Positions 1 through 11,200 of a DNA stretch of 64,000 nt are shown here, piece after piece (the stretch's first letter is position 1; each line of letters begins with the position of its first letter). The stretch lies in NCBI RefSeq assembly GCF_003369915.1, contig NW_022881614.1, forward strand, positions 28,217,326 to 28,281,325, read 5' to 3'. The notes under the pieces are model-generated. The model had not been told where the DNA came from, searched no databases, and saw only the letters and a list, made by a program, of their open reading frames with translations. A program made the translations under genes and the position numbers. The stretch is from Drosophila miranda (taxonomy: Eukaryota; Arthropoda; Insecta; Diptera; Drosophilidae).

Positions 1-1195
1 CAGTACTGAAGAATGGATGTTGTGTATACGTATGCACCGACAACGATCGACGCTAAATTGATTTGCGAGGCACGACTTTGTCTTAATTGATAGTTGGATC
101 CTACTGACACCAAACGAATATACCCGACGAAAACAGGGTAGCGCGTCACTTGGTGTTTGGTTTGGATCAAGCGCGCCAAACAAAAGAACAACGATAAGCA
201 ACGGTGAAGAGCGAAAGCGAGACGAAAAAATTCACCGCTGCAGCTGCGTATTGGTATGCGTGCTTGGCCAACGACCCAACTATACATATATTTGACACAA
301 CGAAAACGAGAAAGGGGAAAGGGGTGACAGCGATTGCAGTTAAAATGAGTTATGTGTAGTTATTGCGTCCAAGAGGGTTAGATGTACATATGTATATACA
401 TATGTATTAATATATACATATATGCTCAACTCTAACTACAGCATGCAATCTAGCTCTACTATGTCATACGTATGTGCCAAGAATTGAAAGCGAGGTGCAA
501 TTGTTTCAGCACAAGACAATAATTGCGAGTTTTTTAATCTTTTTCGTCTTCACTCGAGCTTTCAATTTTTTGCACAAATACCTCTTGAGAAGATTGGAAA
601 TTCCAGGTGCTGTACTCTCCTCTTCTTATACTGGATGCTCCACTTGGATCTTCTTGGGTGGATGGTATATGTGTATCTCCTTTTGTATATAGCTGCAGAA
701 AGGGTATTGCACGACCGACGCGGTGATTTTTAGTTTTGTTTGTTGAATTATTTGCACACACGTCGCGGTCAATTTGGCAATTTAGCTGCAGCACATATGC
801 ATGTACATGTAGGTATAATAGATTTTGGTTATTTATCTTTTCTCCACTGTGTCACTGTCACTTTTGCCTTCCACTTGAATTAATACGTTTAAATTGCAAG
901 TCCACCCGGGGGCGCCATGAAATTTTAGAATAGTTTTTCTAAATAAAGATACCGAAACAACTTGGGTGACTGCAATTTTGTATTTTAATACGACGAAAAA
1001 AAAGGAGTGCGTGCGTTCGATTTAATTGATTTTTCTCGACTTCCTTCATATATTAAAACAATTTCTTCTGTGCCTACCTTACCTACGGTGGCAAAGCGGG
1101 GCGAATTCGCCAAGAGCTAGAGAGCGAGCTTTTATTGCGCTCCCGCTTTGCCCTAGCCTAACTTACACTAGACTAGGATAGAAATACTATCCTAA
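1..1195. other. intergenic DNA, no gene recognised
   Basis: AT-rich sequence with scattered stops in all frames and an alternating ATATGTAT tract around 380-425. Short open frames here look random. The only structure seen is the hairpin annotated at 1090-1152. The right edge abuts the broken 5' end of Orc1, so part of this stretch may be transposon remnant. Confidence 0.5.
1090..1152. repeat. 11-bp perfect inverted repeat (hairpin)
   Basis: GGCAAAGCGGG at 1090-1100 is matched by its reverse complement at 1142-1152, with a loop of about 41 bp. It lies just upstream of the point where Orc1 homology begins, which suggests the end of a small mobile element. No family was identified. Confidence 0.45.
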
Positions 1196-1904
1196 TAACA
1201 ATTATTATTATCCAATGGCGCTACAGTCACAATAGCCAACACAATGGATCTCCCTGAACGTCTGCTAATGGGTAAGCTATCAATCCTCCAAATCCATCAA
1301 GCTGCTCCACTAAAGTCTTGACAATTTTCCAGGCAAAGTAACATCCCGTCTGGGCCTCACTCTCCTCACGTTCCAGCCATATACTCACAAGCAGCTGCAG
1401 GAAATCGTCACCGCCCGCCTGGGCGGGTCGGAGGCGTTCAAGGGGGAGGCTGTCCAACTGGTGGCGCGCAAGGTGGCCGCTGTGTCGGGTGATGCTCGTC
1501 GTGCGCTGGATATTTGCCGTCGGGCCACGGAAATAGCTGACACGGCTCGTGATAAGTGTGTGACAATGCTGCACGTGCAGCAGGCGCTTGGCGAGATGAT
1601 AGCGAGCGCAAAGGTACAGGCCATAAAGAACTGTTCGCGACTGGAACAGATCTTCTTGCAAGCTGTGGCTGCCGATGTCACACGCACTGGTGTCGAGGAA
1701 TCCACCTTCATGGGTGTGTACACCCAGGTGGAGACAATTGCGGCGTTCATGGGAGTCTCCCTGCCACCGCCAGGACGAGCCTTGCGGCTCTGCGCCAAGC
1801 TGGGGGCCGAGCGCAACGATCTCTTTCAGAAAATTCTGCTGAACGTCAGCGCTGACGATATCCACTATGCCCTCCGTGTGGGAGAGATTGCGGCTGCCAA
1901 CTGA
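1196..1904 (+). pseudogene. Orc1: Orc1 3' fragment (origin recognition complex subunit 1), 5'-truncated
   Basis: Two exons encode the end of the AAA+ ATPase of ORC1, the DNA-binding initiator subunit that loads MCM in the nucleus. The first exon piece reads into NTMDLPERLLMG and ends at 1271. A 61-bp GT-AG intron spans 1272-1332. The second exon (1333-1904) reads KVTSRLGLTLLTFQPY, then VSGDARRALDICRRATEIAD (the sensor-2 region with its GDARRALDIC motif), then the C-terminal winged helix to a TGA stop at 1902-1904. Going upstream, the frame loses homology near 1214 and meets an in-frame TAA at 1196-1198. The N-terminal BAH domain and the Walker motifs are absent. I read this as a truncated copy; a rearranged contig is possible. 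Confidence 0.85.
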
Positions 1905-1999
1905 TTATCATTCATATTACTTAATAGACAATTTCATAGCTCACTATCCATCCACATGTTTGGTTACGTTAAGCGTTTTAAAAGTAATATAATTAATAT

Positions 2000-4900
2000 T
2001 TAAGCGTCATGTTTAAACAATTTAAAGTACAAACTCGTTGTTAAAAAAACAAAATAGAACACCAGCACCGTGTAACAGTCGTAAAGCACCTTCGGTGAGA
2101 AGACGGAATAAATAAAGAGGTGGTAGCGGAAGCCAACCATTAGACAGAGGTAGAAGGCTGCCGGCAGCATGACCAGGCTGGCATAGAGCGGAGCTACCAG
2201 CGAGTCCGCGTCAATCGAGTAGGGTGGTTGCAGCTTCATAATGCCCACACTGCGCAGATCAGAACGGAGCGTGTGTACAATCAGGTAGAGGAAGGAATGT
2301 ATTTCCGCGCTGTACGTATTGAGGGTGACGAACAGCGCGACAATGGCCGGATTGTAGCTCGTCTGGCCTATGTAGCCCGGCGTCAGGTCAATTGTCGAGA
2401 GGCTGGTCGAGTTTCCCTGGTAGAAATAGAACATTCTGGCCACAAATATGGTCATGATGATCTTGTACACATGAACAAGTCGCACCGAGAACTTTCTGGC
2501 ACTGGTGCCAAAGGCATCGCATAGCTTGTACGTCTCATCCAGAGCTATGAGCAGCGTAGGCAGGAGTATAATGTTCTGCACCTTCTGCAACAAAGCCGCC
2601 AGCAGTAGGGAGCTAGCCTGCAGCAACTGCAGTAGAACGCTTTTTGGCGGCATCTCATCGAATCTTTTATCTAAACGAGTTTGTGGAAGCGCCGCCGGAT
2701 AGCCCAGCACCAAGACCAGTGCAAGGCAGCACCAAAAGAGCACCAGAGTGGGGACCATGATGCGAGATCTGTAAAACATTAAGCGATTAGTAAAGTTTTT
2801 TCGGCTTACAGATCGATTTAAGCATACGTCAGTTACGGGGGCAGCTCGAAGAACTGCACCTGGCCGTTGAGTCCGCGATAGCAGTATACCACAATAAATG
2901 CCGCTCCACTTGCAATGCTCTGCGGCAGTTGGCTAAACTTGCGCAGACGTGCCCAAAGCAACATCAGCGAGAACAACATAAGGGTGCTGCGGATGGCATG
3001 GAACCTGTGCAGGTAACGCATGAGCGTAAGCAGAATAAGCACCACAAAAATCTTGCGCTGTTGCCAAAGACATGCATAGGCAATCTTGTGCAAGTGCCGC
3101 CCGTCCAGCTCCACATTGGCCTTGGTGATGCGTCGTCGCAACGTCCTAAGTGCGGTGAACAGGATGAGAGTGTTGCCCAAATAGTACCAGGTCTTCAACT
3201 CGAACTCTATGAATGACGAGGATCCCAGCGTGAAGGTTCGAATGGCAAAGCATATGAGCAGGGGTAGCGGCAATGGAATGGAGAGCCTCAGGCGACGAGT
3301 GTATAAAGGTGGCAGGGCTATCTTCAGCAGAGCCTGCGCTACATCGAATGTTATATAAATGGACAAGGCCAGGGTCACGACGATAAGGATGCTATTAATC
3401 ATTGAGCTTGTGAAGATTATATCGAATATATGGCTGACCACATTGAGCACAGCAGCCATAGCCATACAGAACAGCAATTGCCCCGCCTTGAGGCTGTCCA
3501 ATTTTAACTGATCCGTTATGTCCAAAAACAAGACGCTAAGCACGATATGAAGGGATGTCTGAAAAATTATTGAAAACGGATGCTGAACATTGAATGCCTT
3601 TCATGAACTTACGGCGGTGGTAAGAGACAGTCCCAATACAATGAATCCGTAGTCAAACTTTACCAGCGACTCTGAGAGAAGCCCGGAAATCTCGCGAGCC
3701 AAACGAATGTAATTCAACTTGGCATTCTGATAGAGCACCTGGCTCGTCCCGCTGCCGTCCCCATCCCGAAGCGGCAACAGCAGCTGCCTGTGCAGCAGAG
3801 TCGCGTTTTGATACCAGGTGTAGTAATCTAAAAATATTATATAGCTTGCTCAGTTAATATAAATAAGGCGGATATTGTAGCATACACACCGCTGCGGCGC
3901 ACTATTTCATGGCCAAACTTTACTCTGGCCTTGTTCAACAGGTGATGGGCGTTGTAAAAGTAGGCGTACATCTCGTGCTCCAATGATAATGACTGCAGCA
4001 TCTCCGGTATCAGGCAGCCAATGGACAGGGAAGGTATCTCAACAGACAGTAGCACCGCCAAGGTGGGTGATTTGGTTATATCGCTTACTGCCAGAACTGA
4101 ACAAAGTTGAAACTCGATTAACAGAAGCACCCAGGTTGAATGTAAGCGGGCCTGTACCTGGGCTTGGAGCAGTTCTTCGAATACAAATACAGCTGCACCA
4201 GAGTCTCCGCTGGCGTGTTGCCTCCATGTCCACCGCCATCAGCCAAGCCGTGGTCGCCTGTCAACAGGACCAGGTAGTTTGGAAAGTTCTGCGGTTGTGT
4301 TCATTTCAAAATATTTCGACTTAGGAGAAATAACTGATTTTTCAAATTTCTCTCACCCTATGATCCAGTATCTTTTGAACCGCCTCGTCCATTTCCTTCA
4401 GTTTGTGTTGCACCTTTGGACTCTTATTGCCCTCGACATGGCCTATGTGGTCCAAGCCTAGATAGTGCAGTATAAGTAAGGACCAGTCATTCATCTCCAG
4501 CTCTGACTCCAGCACTTTGGTCACGTTTCTGTCGCCCTGCGCCAAATCAAATTATTATTTGATCCGATAATATGTTGGGTGGCAATTACGCACCTCGTAG
4601 AAGTCGTTGACGAAAAAGGAGTCGTTGTTCTCCGCATGCCGTGTAAACTCACTGGGGAACAGGTTTACCAAGGTGTGGTCACCGGAAAAGGACACGACGC
4701 GGTTCCGCTGTTTAAGCCGATGAAGCAGTGAGTCCTCCAACTGCTCTGTGTGGCCCACATTAAGTGCTATGTCGATAAAGTTGGAAAGAGTGCCGGTGGT
4801 AATGCTTTTCAGTCGTGGCATCGTCACCGCCGGTATGTCCACGTGAAGCGTCAACTTTTCGCAGGCCCTGGAAAACGCTACTGGCATGGACGTGGCACTA

Positions 4901-5202
4901 GGAAAGTCTTCGCGCAAAGCATCCACAAGGAATAGTATCAAGGAGTCGTAGCTCGGTGGCGGCGGTTCCAGCCTGAAAAGAGAACACGTTATCAGGTTGT
5001 TATCTGGTCGCGTGCCGACACCCATATAGTTCACCTACTTTATGCCATGGAGTGTTGTTGGCCGGTCATTGGGTATGCTCTTTTCTTCCTCCGACGCCGA
5101 ATAAGAGGCTGGAAAAAATCCAATAAGGAAGAGAACGGCTCCGCACATGAACAGAGTTAGCATGCAGAGCGTGTACCCCATCCGACTCTTGTGGGGCTCC
5201 AT
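2000..5202 (-). pseudogene. PIG-G: GPI ethanolamine-phosphate transferase 2 (PIG-G-like), eight exons with a frameshift
   Basis: PIG-G with PIG-F adds ethanolamine phosphate to the second mannose of GPI anchors in the ER. The start is ATG at 5202, followed by a hydrophobic signal-anchor. Exons by splice signals: 5202-5039, 4972-4594, 4536-4357, 4288-4158, 4096-3890, 3827-3613, 3558-2837, 2768-2000, about 920 codons, a normal length for the family. The alkaline-phosphatase-like domain shows LFLVDALREDF (metal-binding Asp), LHYLGLDHIGHVEG (PIG-G signature) and LLTGDHGLADGGGHGG. Exons 7-8 encode multiple membrane helices. In exon 5 the reading SGSKRYNQI runs out of frame with the following PTLAVLLSVEIPSLSIG, implying a small indel near 4065-4075. 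All splice sites look intact, so loss is probably recent. Confidence 0.82.
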
Positions 5203-5357
5203 TTCGCTTTTGCATTGGAAATTTCCCGGCTCCCGACTGTAAACTCCGAAAGTGCCGCCCGCCTGTCAGTTTCAGAAGATAAACAAAGCGTATCGATAGC
5301 AGCCGAGAGACGATACTAACGATACAATATATATTTGTGTCAGTTCAGGCACAGGCA
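5203..5357. promoter_or_regulatory. short intergenic promoter region between divergent genes
   Basis: 155 bp separate the PIG-G start codon from the first ATG of the remnant on the plus strand. It contains TATCGATAG (a DREF-type element) near 5291, and TATCGTTAG is readable on the minus strand close by. DRE elements are common at housekeeping promoters in flies. That this spacer is a bidirectional promoter is inferred from gene orientation. Confidence 0.35.
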
Positions 5358-5606
5358 ATGTACCAAACGAATTTGCTGTATTGACTCCCAGGTCTTCGGC
5401 TCTAGCTTTCGGCAAGTTGTGCAACGTGACCTGATCGAAACCCTTTTCCCCATATGTCGTCCCGACTGCGATCTGATTTGTAGGACATCCAATGTGATCT
5501 TCAATCCCCGCTGGCATGCGTACAAGGAATCCACCCAAGACCTTTATGCTCGTGTGCTGTCCGTATTTATGGACGTGGCCCTCCAGTTTGCACATCTTTT
5601 TTTTTA
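5358..5606 (+). pseudogene. unrecognised small gene remnant, divergent from PIG-G
   Basis: From ATG at 5358 the frame reads MYQTNLLY and then hits TGA. One nucleotide over, a coding-looking frame continues as DSQVFGSSFRQVVQRDLIE, then cysteine-containing CRPDCDLICRT, then NPRWHAYKESTQDLYARVL and FMDVALQFAHLF, ending at TAA in a T-run. Third-position G/C bias and alternating hydrophobics resemble real coding sequence, but I do not recognise the family. A single indel near 5382 and an abrupt poly-T end suggest a broken gene. The minus-strand frames over the same bases are open too, so strand assignment is uncertain. Confidence 0.35.
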
Positions 5607-5798
5607 AGGCCGTAATGCCATTAAAAGAGAGTCCACTAAACTATTTTGCTAAAATGAAAATTAAATTTAAAATGTTTGCACCAATATATTTCGATCTATG
5701 GGTATCGAAACCTTTTTGCCGCGGTTATTCCGATAACTTTGTGCACTAAATAAAACCAGCTTCGTCTCTGTTGAATATTTTGGCAAACAACTTATTTT

Positions 5799-6680
5799 AT
5801 GGACCGTTTGGCGAAGGTTTTCACACAACAGGACGAGCTAATCGCTCCGGTTGGGCATATCAGAATGAATATGAAGCCATCAAAGCACTCCACTCTCTGC
5901 CGGGGGAAAAGAGACAGCATTTCCAGGAGTTGACGCTCAAGCTGCTTGACGACTTGGAATTGAACGAAAGCTTTCGCCAGCAGCTGGAGGATCTGAAAAG
6001 GAGCTTGGAGTTGCTACAATGCCAGTCGTCGAATGATAAATCAGTCAATGATCAAGAGAAGACCGGTCCCATTCATGAAATGTAATTGAATACACATTCC
6101 TGTGGTGTGGTCCGTTCTAATCAACTTTCATTATTTCAGCGTCACAGAGTCTGGCAGCCGTGGGCGCTACATGATTGCCAAAGAAGACATACTGCAAGGC
6201 AAAATCATATTCAGGGAGCAGGCCACCTGCTTTGTGCCTCTTGAGCAAAGACTGATTTGCCAGCAATGCGCAGCCAGCCTGTTGTGCGCTCCCATTCCCT
6301 GTCCGCAGTGTCGGCAGCGAGTTGTCTACTGCTCCAGAGAATGTCGCGAGCGCCACAAACCCATCCACAGATTTGAATGTGCCGCTTACCGTAAAGATCT
6401 GCTCAACATGGTAGGCGTTTCGCACTTGGCGCTGCGCATGGTCCTGAGCTATATGCCGTCGATGCTGCCAAAGCTGCAAGAATGCCCCGACTCGTCCGAG
6501 ATGTGGGCTACTATCACGACGCTGGCAAAAGGAGCCGACAAGGAAAATGAGCCGACACCGTAGTATCTGCAGAGTCTCCGCATAATAAGCCACCTGGACA
6601 AGGCGCCTCAGGCGGAGCTGGCTTACCACATGCTCTGCGCCAACCTGCTGCAGCTCTATTTAAAGGATTACACCAACTTC
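5799..6680 (+). pseudogene. Smyd4: SMYD4-like SET/MYND protein, 5' half, cut by LTR element
   Basis: SMYD4-family proteins are MYND-finger, split-SET putative lysine methyltransferases. ATG at 5799 opens MDRLAKVFTQQDELIAPV; an indel near 5845 shifts into the helical segment EYEAIKALHSLPGEKRQHF. Exon 1 ends at 6081 (donor GTAATT), with an intron 6082-6139. Exon 2 opens with VTESGSRGRYMIAKEDILQG, the first SET strand, then a full MYND finger CQQCAASLLC...CPQC...CSRECRERH...ECAAY. A TAG at 6561-6563 stops the frame, but homology continues in the same frame (YLQSLRIISHLDKAPQAEL) to DYTNF at 6680. There the Ulysses-like LTR begins. The rest of the protein is at 37640-38219. Confidence 0.8.
6677..6680. 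repeat. 4-bp target-site duplication (left), CTTC
   Basis: CTTC precedes the TG of the 5' LTR and also follows the terminal CA of the 3' LTR at 37640-37643. Removing the element and one CTTC rejoins the SMYD4-like reading frame across DYTNF/FDQF, which supports these exact ends. Confidence 0.8.
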
Positions 6681-8836
6681 TGAAGTGGTTTGAAAGAGTA
6701 ACGTATAAAAAAAGGTATAAATACTGGGATCCACAAAAGGGAACATTTGGAAAAGTACCAAGAAGGGATATTGGTCTCCCTATGTTACTCAACTTTGCCG
6801 CCTCAATTCAAGTTAAAAGGTAAACGAAGGAGAGCGGTTTTTTTTTCTGTTTTTTGAGTTGAAACTTGTAAAATAATTACGGCGTCAATTCGAAAATGGA
6901 GGATTCTCAAGTTTAACGCTGTACTGGGGGGTCTCAGACTGTGCAGATCTAGCCTCGATCTCTTGGAAGAAAAACTGTTGGCGAAGACAGACGTGCTATT
7001 TTTGTCCAGTCCAAGTATAAAGAAAAAAAAGAGGAATAAAAACCGGGAAAAGATCTTAACAGCTGAATACAGCAAAAAGAAAGAAATATTGTGCGTTTAT
7101 AAAGTAAAAGTGTGTTAAGTGCCAATCTCAATTGGTATGTATTTCAGCGTCGCTAATATACACCACATACACTCGTGGCGTAGGGTAGTGCTTTTTTTAT
7201 TGTAGGAAATTAATTTTTCAGATTGGCGGTTAGTACCGGCTTAAACTTCGGGCAATGGTTTGGGTACCTGTCTGAACCCCAATACGAAAGCTCGCAACAA
7301 CAATTTCCCCGATATTAGGGCCTCCGCCCGCGGCAAGGGACTTATGCTCCTCGCCCAACTACAGCTCCGTACCAAAAATTCCCAGCGCTAGGCCGAGCAG
7401 CACAAAGCGGGAGGCGTAAAAGATCGGCTCATCAGTCCCTTTTTGCGGGCGCGAGCCACTTATGTGTCACGGACCCGCGATATATTGGAGGCCGTCCAAT
7501 TCTGCGGAAATTATTAAAGCTATGTAAACGGTCAGCCAATTTCTACCCGAAATATAGATCTGGGTCTCGACCTATTTTCGTTTCCCCAAACGAAGTGCCG
7601 AGGAGTGCTCAGATGTGAAGCCGGCGGCAACGACTGTCGTTTTTTTTTATATCCATCAGTGTAACCGCTGATTCCTATTTTTATGCTATAGTGTCATTAG
7701 TGTAATTAGCTTAGTAAATTTCTTTTGGTTGTGTTTTTAAATTGTGTTCGGAAGAAAAAGCAAGTGGAATGTGTGACAGGGCGAAAGTGAACAACGGTTA
7801 AACGGCAGAGGAGGGCGTGAGTTTTTTTTTTGTAAAAGTATTTCTCCAGCTTTCGTTTTAGGAACGTTGCCGCAGTCCATGGAAGCGCTTTCATCGCTGT
7901 TTCAACGCATTTATTAAAACAAATCAAAGGAAGGCCGTAAGTGATCCCAAAACAAAAAGATAAAATATTGGAGTTTGTTTGTTATGAGCAACTATTTATT
8001 GCATGACCGAAAAAAAAAAACCTCACGTAGTCAGGGGCTTCGTCGCTTAAGAGAGGCGCACAGCCTGTGCGCTCTCCCTTATGCCCTGCTGGCAACCATA
8101 AGCGCTTATGCCGCGCATAAGAACCAGCCCTCTTAAGAACAAGGCACAAAAAGGAAGATGCGAGGCTGGTCGCTCTGACGTTCTTTTATGCTTTCTACTT
8201 GCGGTTGCTTTCGCTAATGCACTTGAATAACTGACCTGCCATAACGATCGCGGCGCACAGTTTTTACATTCCCTTTTGCATATTTATTTATTATTATTAT
8301 CTATTTGCCTAACATAAAAGCTAGAGATATGTACACTTCCCTTCTTTCAATTTGTAAGTTAAATTTCAATCTAAAGTGTATTATTAAGAGTTAATCATTT
8401 ATTAGTTTACTAGTGCGATGCATGTGCTATTGCTCAATATGAAATATAGGATTTAACATGAATCGGGGCTAGAGTTCTATATGCGGGGACCATGCTGGGC
8501 AAAGGAGGGTAATGGGGTTGGATAGGAGGCTGTAAGAGCCTTCTTCGAGCCGTGGCACGACTTGTATGTGTGTATGTGTCCGTGTGTGTGTAGTTAGGGG
8601 TATTTGCTCTTGTACATATTTGTGTCGATACTTCGCTTGCACGTGAAATTTTAATGAACGTTACTGTGTCAGTATTATGATTGTTGGAGTAGAGCTGTGT
8701 CCGTTCTGGGAAATAAAAAAACCCCCCCATTTCTTGCCGATGATACGGAAGCCGGAACAAGCACGTGCCCGGACGGGAGACGAACCATCACCTGCTCAGC
8801 CTTCCGTGAAGGTTTGGTAATAGCCAATATGCTACA
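6681..8836 (+). mobile_element. 5' LTR of Ulysses-like Ty3/gypsy retrotransposon
   Basis: The LTR starts TGAAGTGG and ends TGCTACA, giving 2156 bp with TG...CA ends. The ends are fixed by the target duplication and by the primer-binding site 13 bp downstream. Ulysses of D. virilis is known for unusually long LTRs of about 2.1 kb, which fits. It contains a small palindrome GCGCACAGCCTGTGCGC near 8056 that the 3' LTR lacks in part. It also lacks a segment of about 60 bp present in the 3' LTR at 37280-37347. The family name rests on LTR length and primer type, not on a search. Confidence 0.75.
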
Positions 8837-8849
8837 GTTAGTTTATTAT

Positions 8850-8867
8850 TTGGCGCCCAACGTTGGG
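8850..8867 (+). promoter_or_regulatory. primer-binding site, Lys-tRNA type
   Basis: TTGGCGCCCAACGTTGGG sits 13 bp after the LTR end. TGGCGCCC is the complement of the 3' end of lysine tRNA, used to prime minus-strand DNA synthesis by Ulysses/Osvaldo-type elements and several retroviruses. Confidence 0.7.
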
Positions 8868-9636
8868 CCCGAGTTGTCGCAACTGACAACAAACCGGCAA
8901 GGCCCAAATGATTGTGAAAATTGTGGAATGTAGATGTGACCTTACATTCCCAACCAGTATCGGGACAGATGTGTCTTTCTAGTTGTCATTCTGTTTTGTT
9001 TGTTTTGGCTTTATCACTTTATGCTGGATCAGCGCAGTGGGTTATTAAACTATTGCCACCGTTGTAAGTGACCAAGCGGGCTCCTAGGATGCAGGCCGGA
9101 ATGATGAGTACATATAACACCGGTACCACCCCGATGCATCGAGCTTATTACTATTCGTTTCGTTCTTTCTTTCTTTATTCGTTTGTCTTCCTTTCCTTCC
9201 TGTTCCTTCTGGCCAATGCTGGAGGAATGCTCCTTTTTTTTCCGGTTTGGATTATCCGATCAGGAACGGTGGGTGAAAGGCCTCAATTTGCCAGGAAGGA
9301 GTTGTGAATGGACTCATACTCATCGGGCTGGGTATCTGGTATCGCTGGATGGAAACGTGGTATAAAACTATTACCCACCGCGAAAGACCCGGACCGCCTA
9401 TAGCTACGAGTTGTGGGTTATTATTAATTTCTTTATGCATGTAGTTGAGTAAATGTAGTACATGGGAAACATCATACACATACACACACATAGATATACC
9501 CTATTATTCCCTTTGACTTAAGCATGGTCCTAGCAGATTGTTTTTTTTTGTTTGATACTGTATTTTTTTTTTATTAATTTCTTAAATTTTACTTATCTAT
9601 TTAATTACTTTATTATTATATTTTATATTTTATATT
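8868..9636 (+). mobile_element. untranslated leader of the Ulysses-like element
   Basis: About 770 bp between the primer-binding site and the first gag codon. It has T-rich tracts around 9170-9240 and 9540-9620 and no convincing coding frame. It most likely carries packaging and translation-control sequence, as leaders of this class do; no specific signal was identified. Confidence 0.5.
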
Positions 9637-11200
9637 ATGCTCGTATTTGGCAGCTGCGAGAATTTAGCAGACGAAGAATTACAAGAAAGTGTTTGCTTGA
9701 TCTGCCAGGCTCAGGTGGAATATTTGGCTCAGCTCCTTACCACGTCTTGTGGTCACACTTTCCATAGGGCCTGTTTTGGCGCACAAGTGGGTTCTAAGAA
9801 GGTTTGTCCTGTCTGCAAAACGTCTTTTCAGTCATCGACGTTGAATTTATTAGACGAAACTGCTGGGGATACCGTCGGAACCTTATTGGTACCAAAAATG
9901 CCTGATACAAGGAGTAAAGCCCATGTGGGGGCTCCACAGGGAGCTTCGACGTCTGCTTCGGCCAATCAGCCGCAAACTAGGGAAGCTGGTCCGCCAGTGG
10001 TGGTAGCTCCGCCGCCTAGTAACGAGCTTCAGCGAATGATAGCCGAAGCCATGGCTTCGGTTCTCTGGGCGGACTGGAATTTCCGTCGACGATTTCATTT
10101 ATCGGGTAGAAGCGCTCACGATCCAAACATTGGACGGGAATTTCGAGTTGCTTTCGAGATACGTGAGCAATCTCTTTGAGGGAAGTGCCAGTGACTGGTA
10201 TTGGCGCTACCATAAGAGTGTTAGGACGGTCGTTTGGGCCGACCTTAAATCTTCATTGTTAGTACGATTCAAGGATGCGAGGACAGACGTCAACATTCGA
10301 GCTGCAATAGACCGAAGGAAGCAGAAGGAGAACGAATCATTTGATGTCCGATTGTCCGACTGGCAGATACCCTGACAACGCCCTTGTCAGAAGGTTCCCT
10401 GATGGAGTCACTCCGATCCAATTTATTGCCGGAGATACAGCATGAACTGCTATATGAAAAGATCTTTAGCTTTGCACAGTTAAGACACTTGGTGAAGACT
10501 CGGGAACTGTTCATGCAAACTGTTGGTAAAGATCCGGTGGCTAGACCACGACCAGCACCAAGACGGTTGGTTCACGCGGTAGAAAGCCCAGGGCAAGAGG
10601 AGTCAGACGAAAGTGATGGGGAGATAGCAGCGTTCAACTTAGTCTGTTGGAACTGCCGTGGTAATGGTCATCGCTACCAGGATTGCGTAGCAGAGCGAGT
10701 AGTTTTTTGCTATGGGTGTGGCCAGCCTGACACTTACAAGCCGTCGTGCCAAAAATGCCAAGCAACAAAAAACACCCAAGTGCGTGCACCCTTGAAAAGT
10801 GCACGCAGACCATCAGCGTCCAAAGCGACGAACACCGAGTAGCGATAGAAGCTGCTACGCAATTCCCAATCCCAATAGTAAACAATAATTTAACCATAGT
10901 TAATAAGAAAATAGCACAGGAAGAAAAAGAGGATAGGGAGTCTAAACGGAAGGCACGAGCTAAAGTACGTCGGGAAGAATTTGTCAGAAATCTAAAGTTA
11001 GAGAAAAAAGCTCTGGTATCGTCAATAATATCAGAAGATCTCAGGCCATATGCAGAGGTCACATTATTAGACAGAAAGCTTGTTGGATTAATGGATACAG
11101 GGGCATCTATTAGTTGCATTGGTGGAGATTTGGCCAGCGAGCTGCTTGAAAGCCAATTTCAATTTAAGCCCATGACATCCACAGTTCGGACGGGGGCTGA
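9637..11200 (+). pseudogene. broken gag-protease of the Ulysses-like element, with N-terminal RING-H2 finger
   Basis: The first frame (9637 on) encodes a RING-H2 finger: CLIC, then CGHTFHRAC, then CPVC, in the order C-x2-C...C-x-H-x2-H-x2-C...C-x2-C. A Pro/Ala/Ser-rich linker follows. After a shift near 10130 comes a capsid-like segment (NLFEGSASDWYWRYHKSVRT), a further break near 10375, then a CCHC knuckle CWNCRGNGHRYQDC and a second knuckle whose His position is Thr. A last frame shows a retropepsin motif LMDTGAS. At least three frame breaks prevent a single polyprotein. Reverse transcriptase and integrase are missing because scraps sequence begins at 11201. Confidence 0.8.

Noticed and set aside
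1227-1865. Long minus-strand frame opposite Orc1
   Set aside because: Antisense shadow of the Orc1 exon, which has clear AAA+ homology and splice sites on the plus strand.
9637-10179. RING-finger ORF as a free-standing host E3 ligase gene
   Set aside because: It lies between the retroelement leader and the capsid/knuckle/protease segments on the same strand with no splice or promoter signals, so an element-encoded N-terminal domain is simpler.
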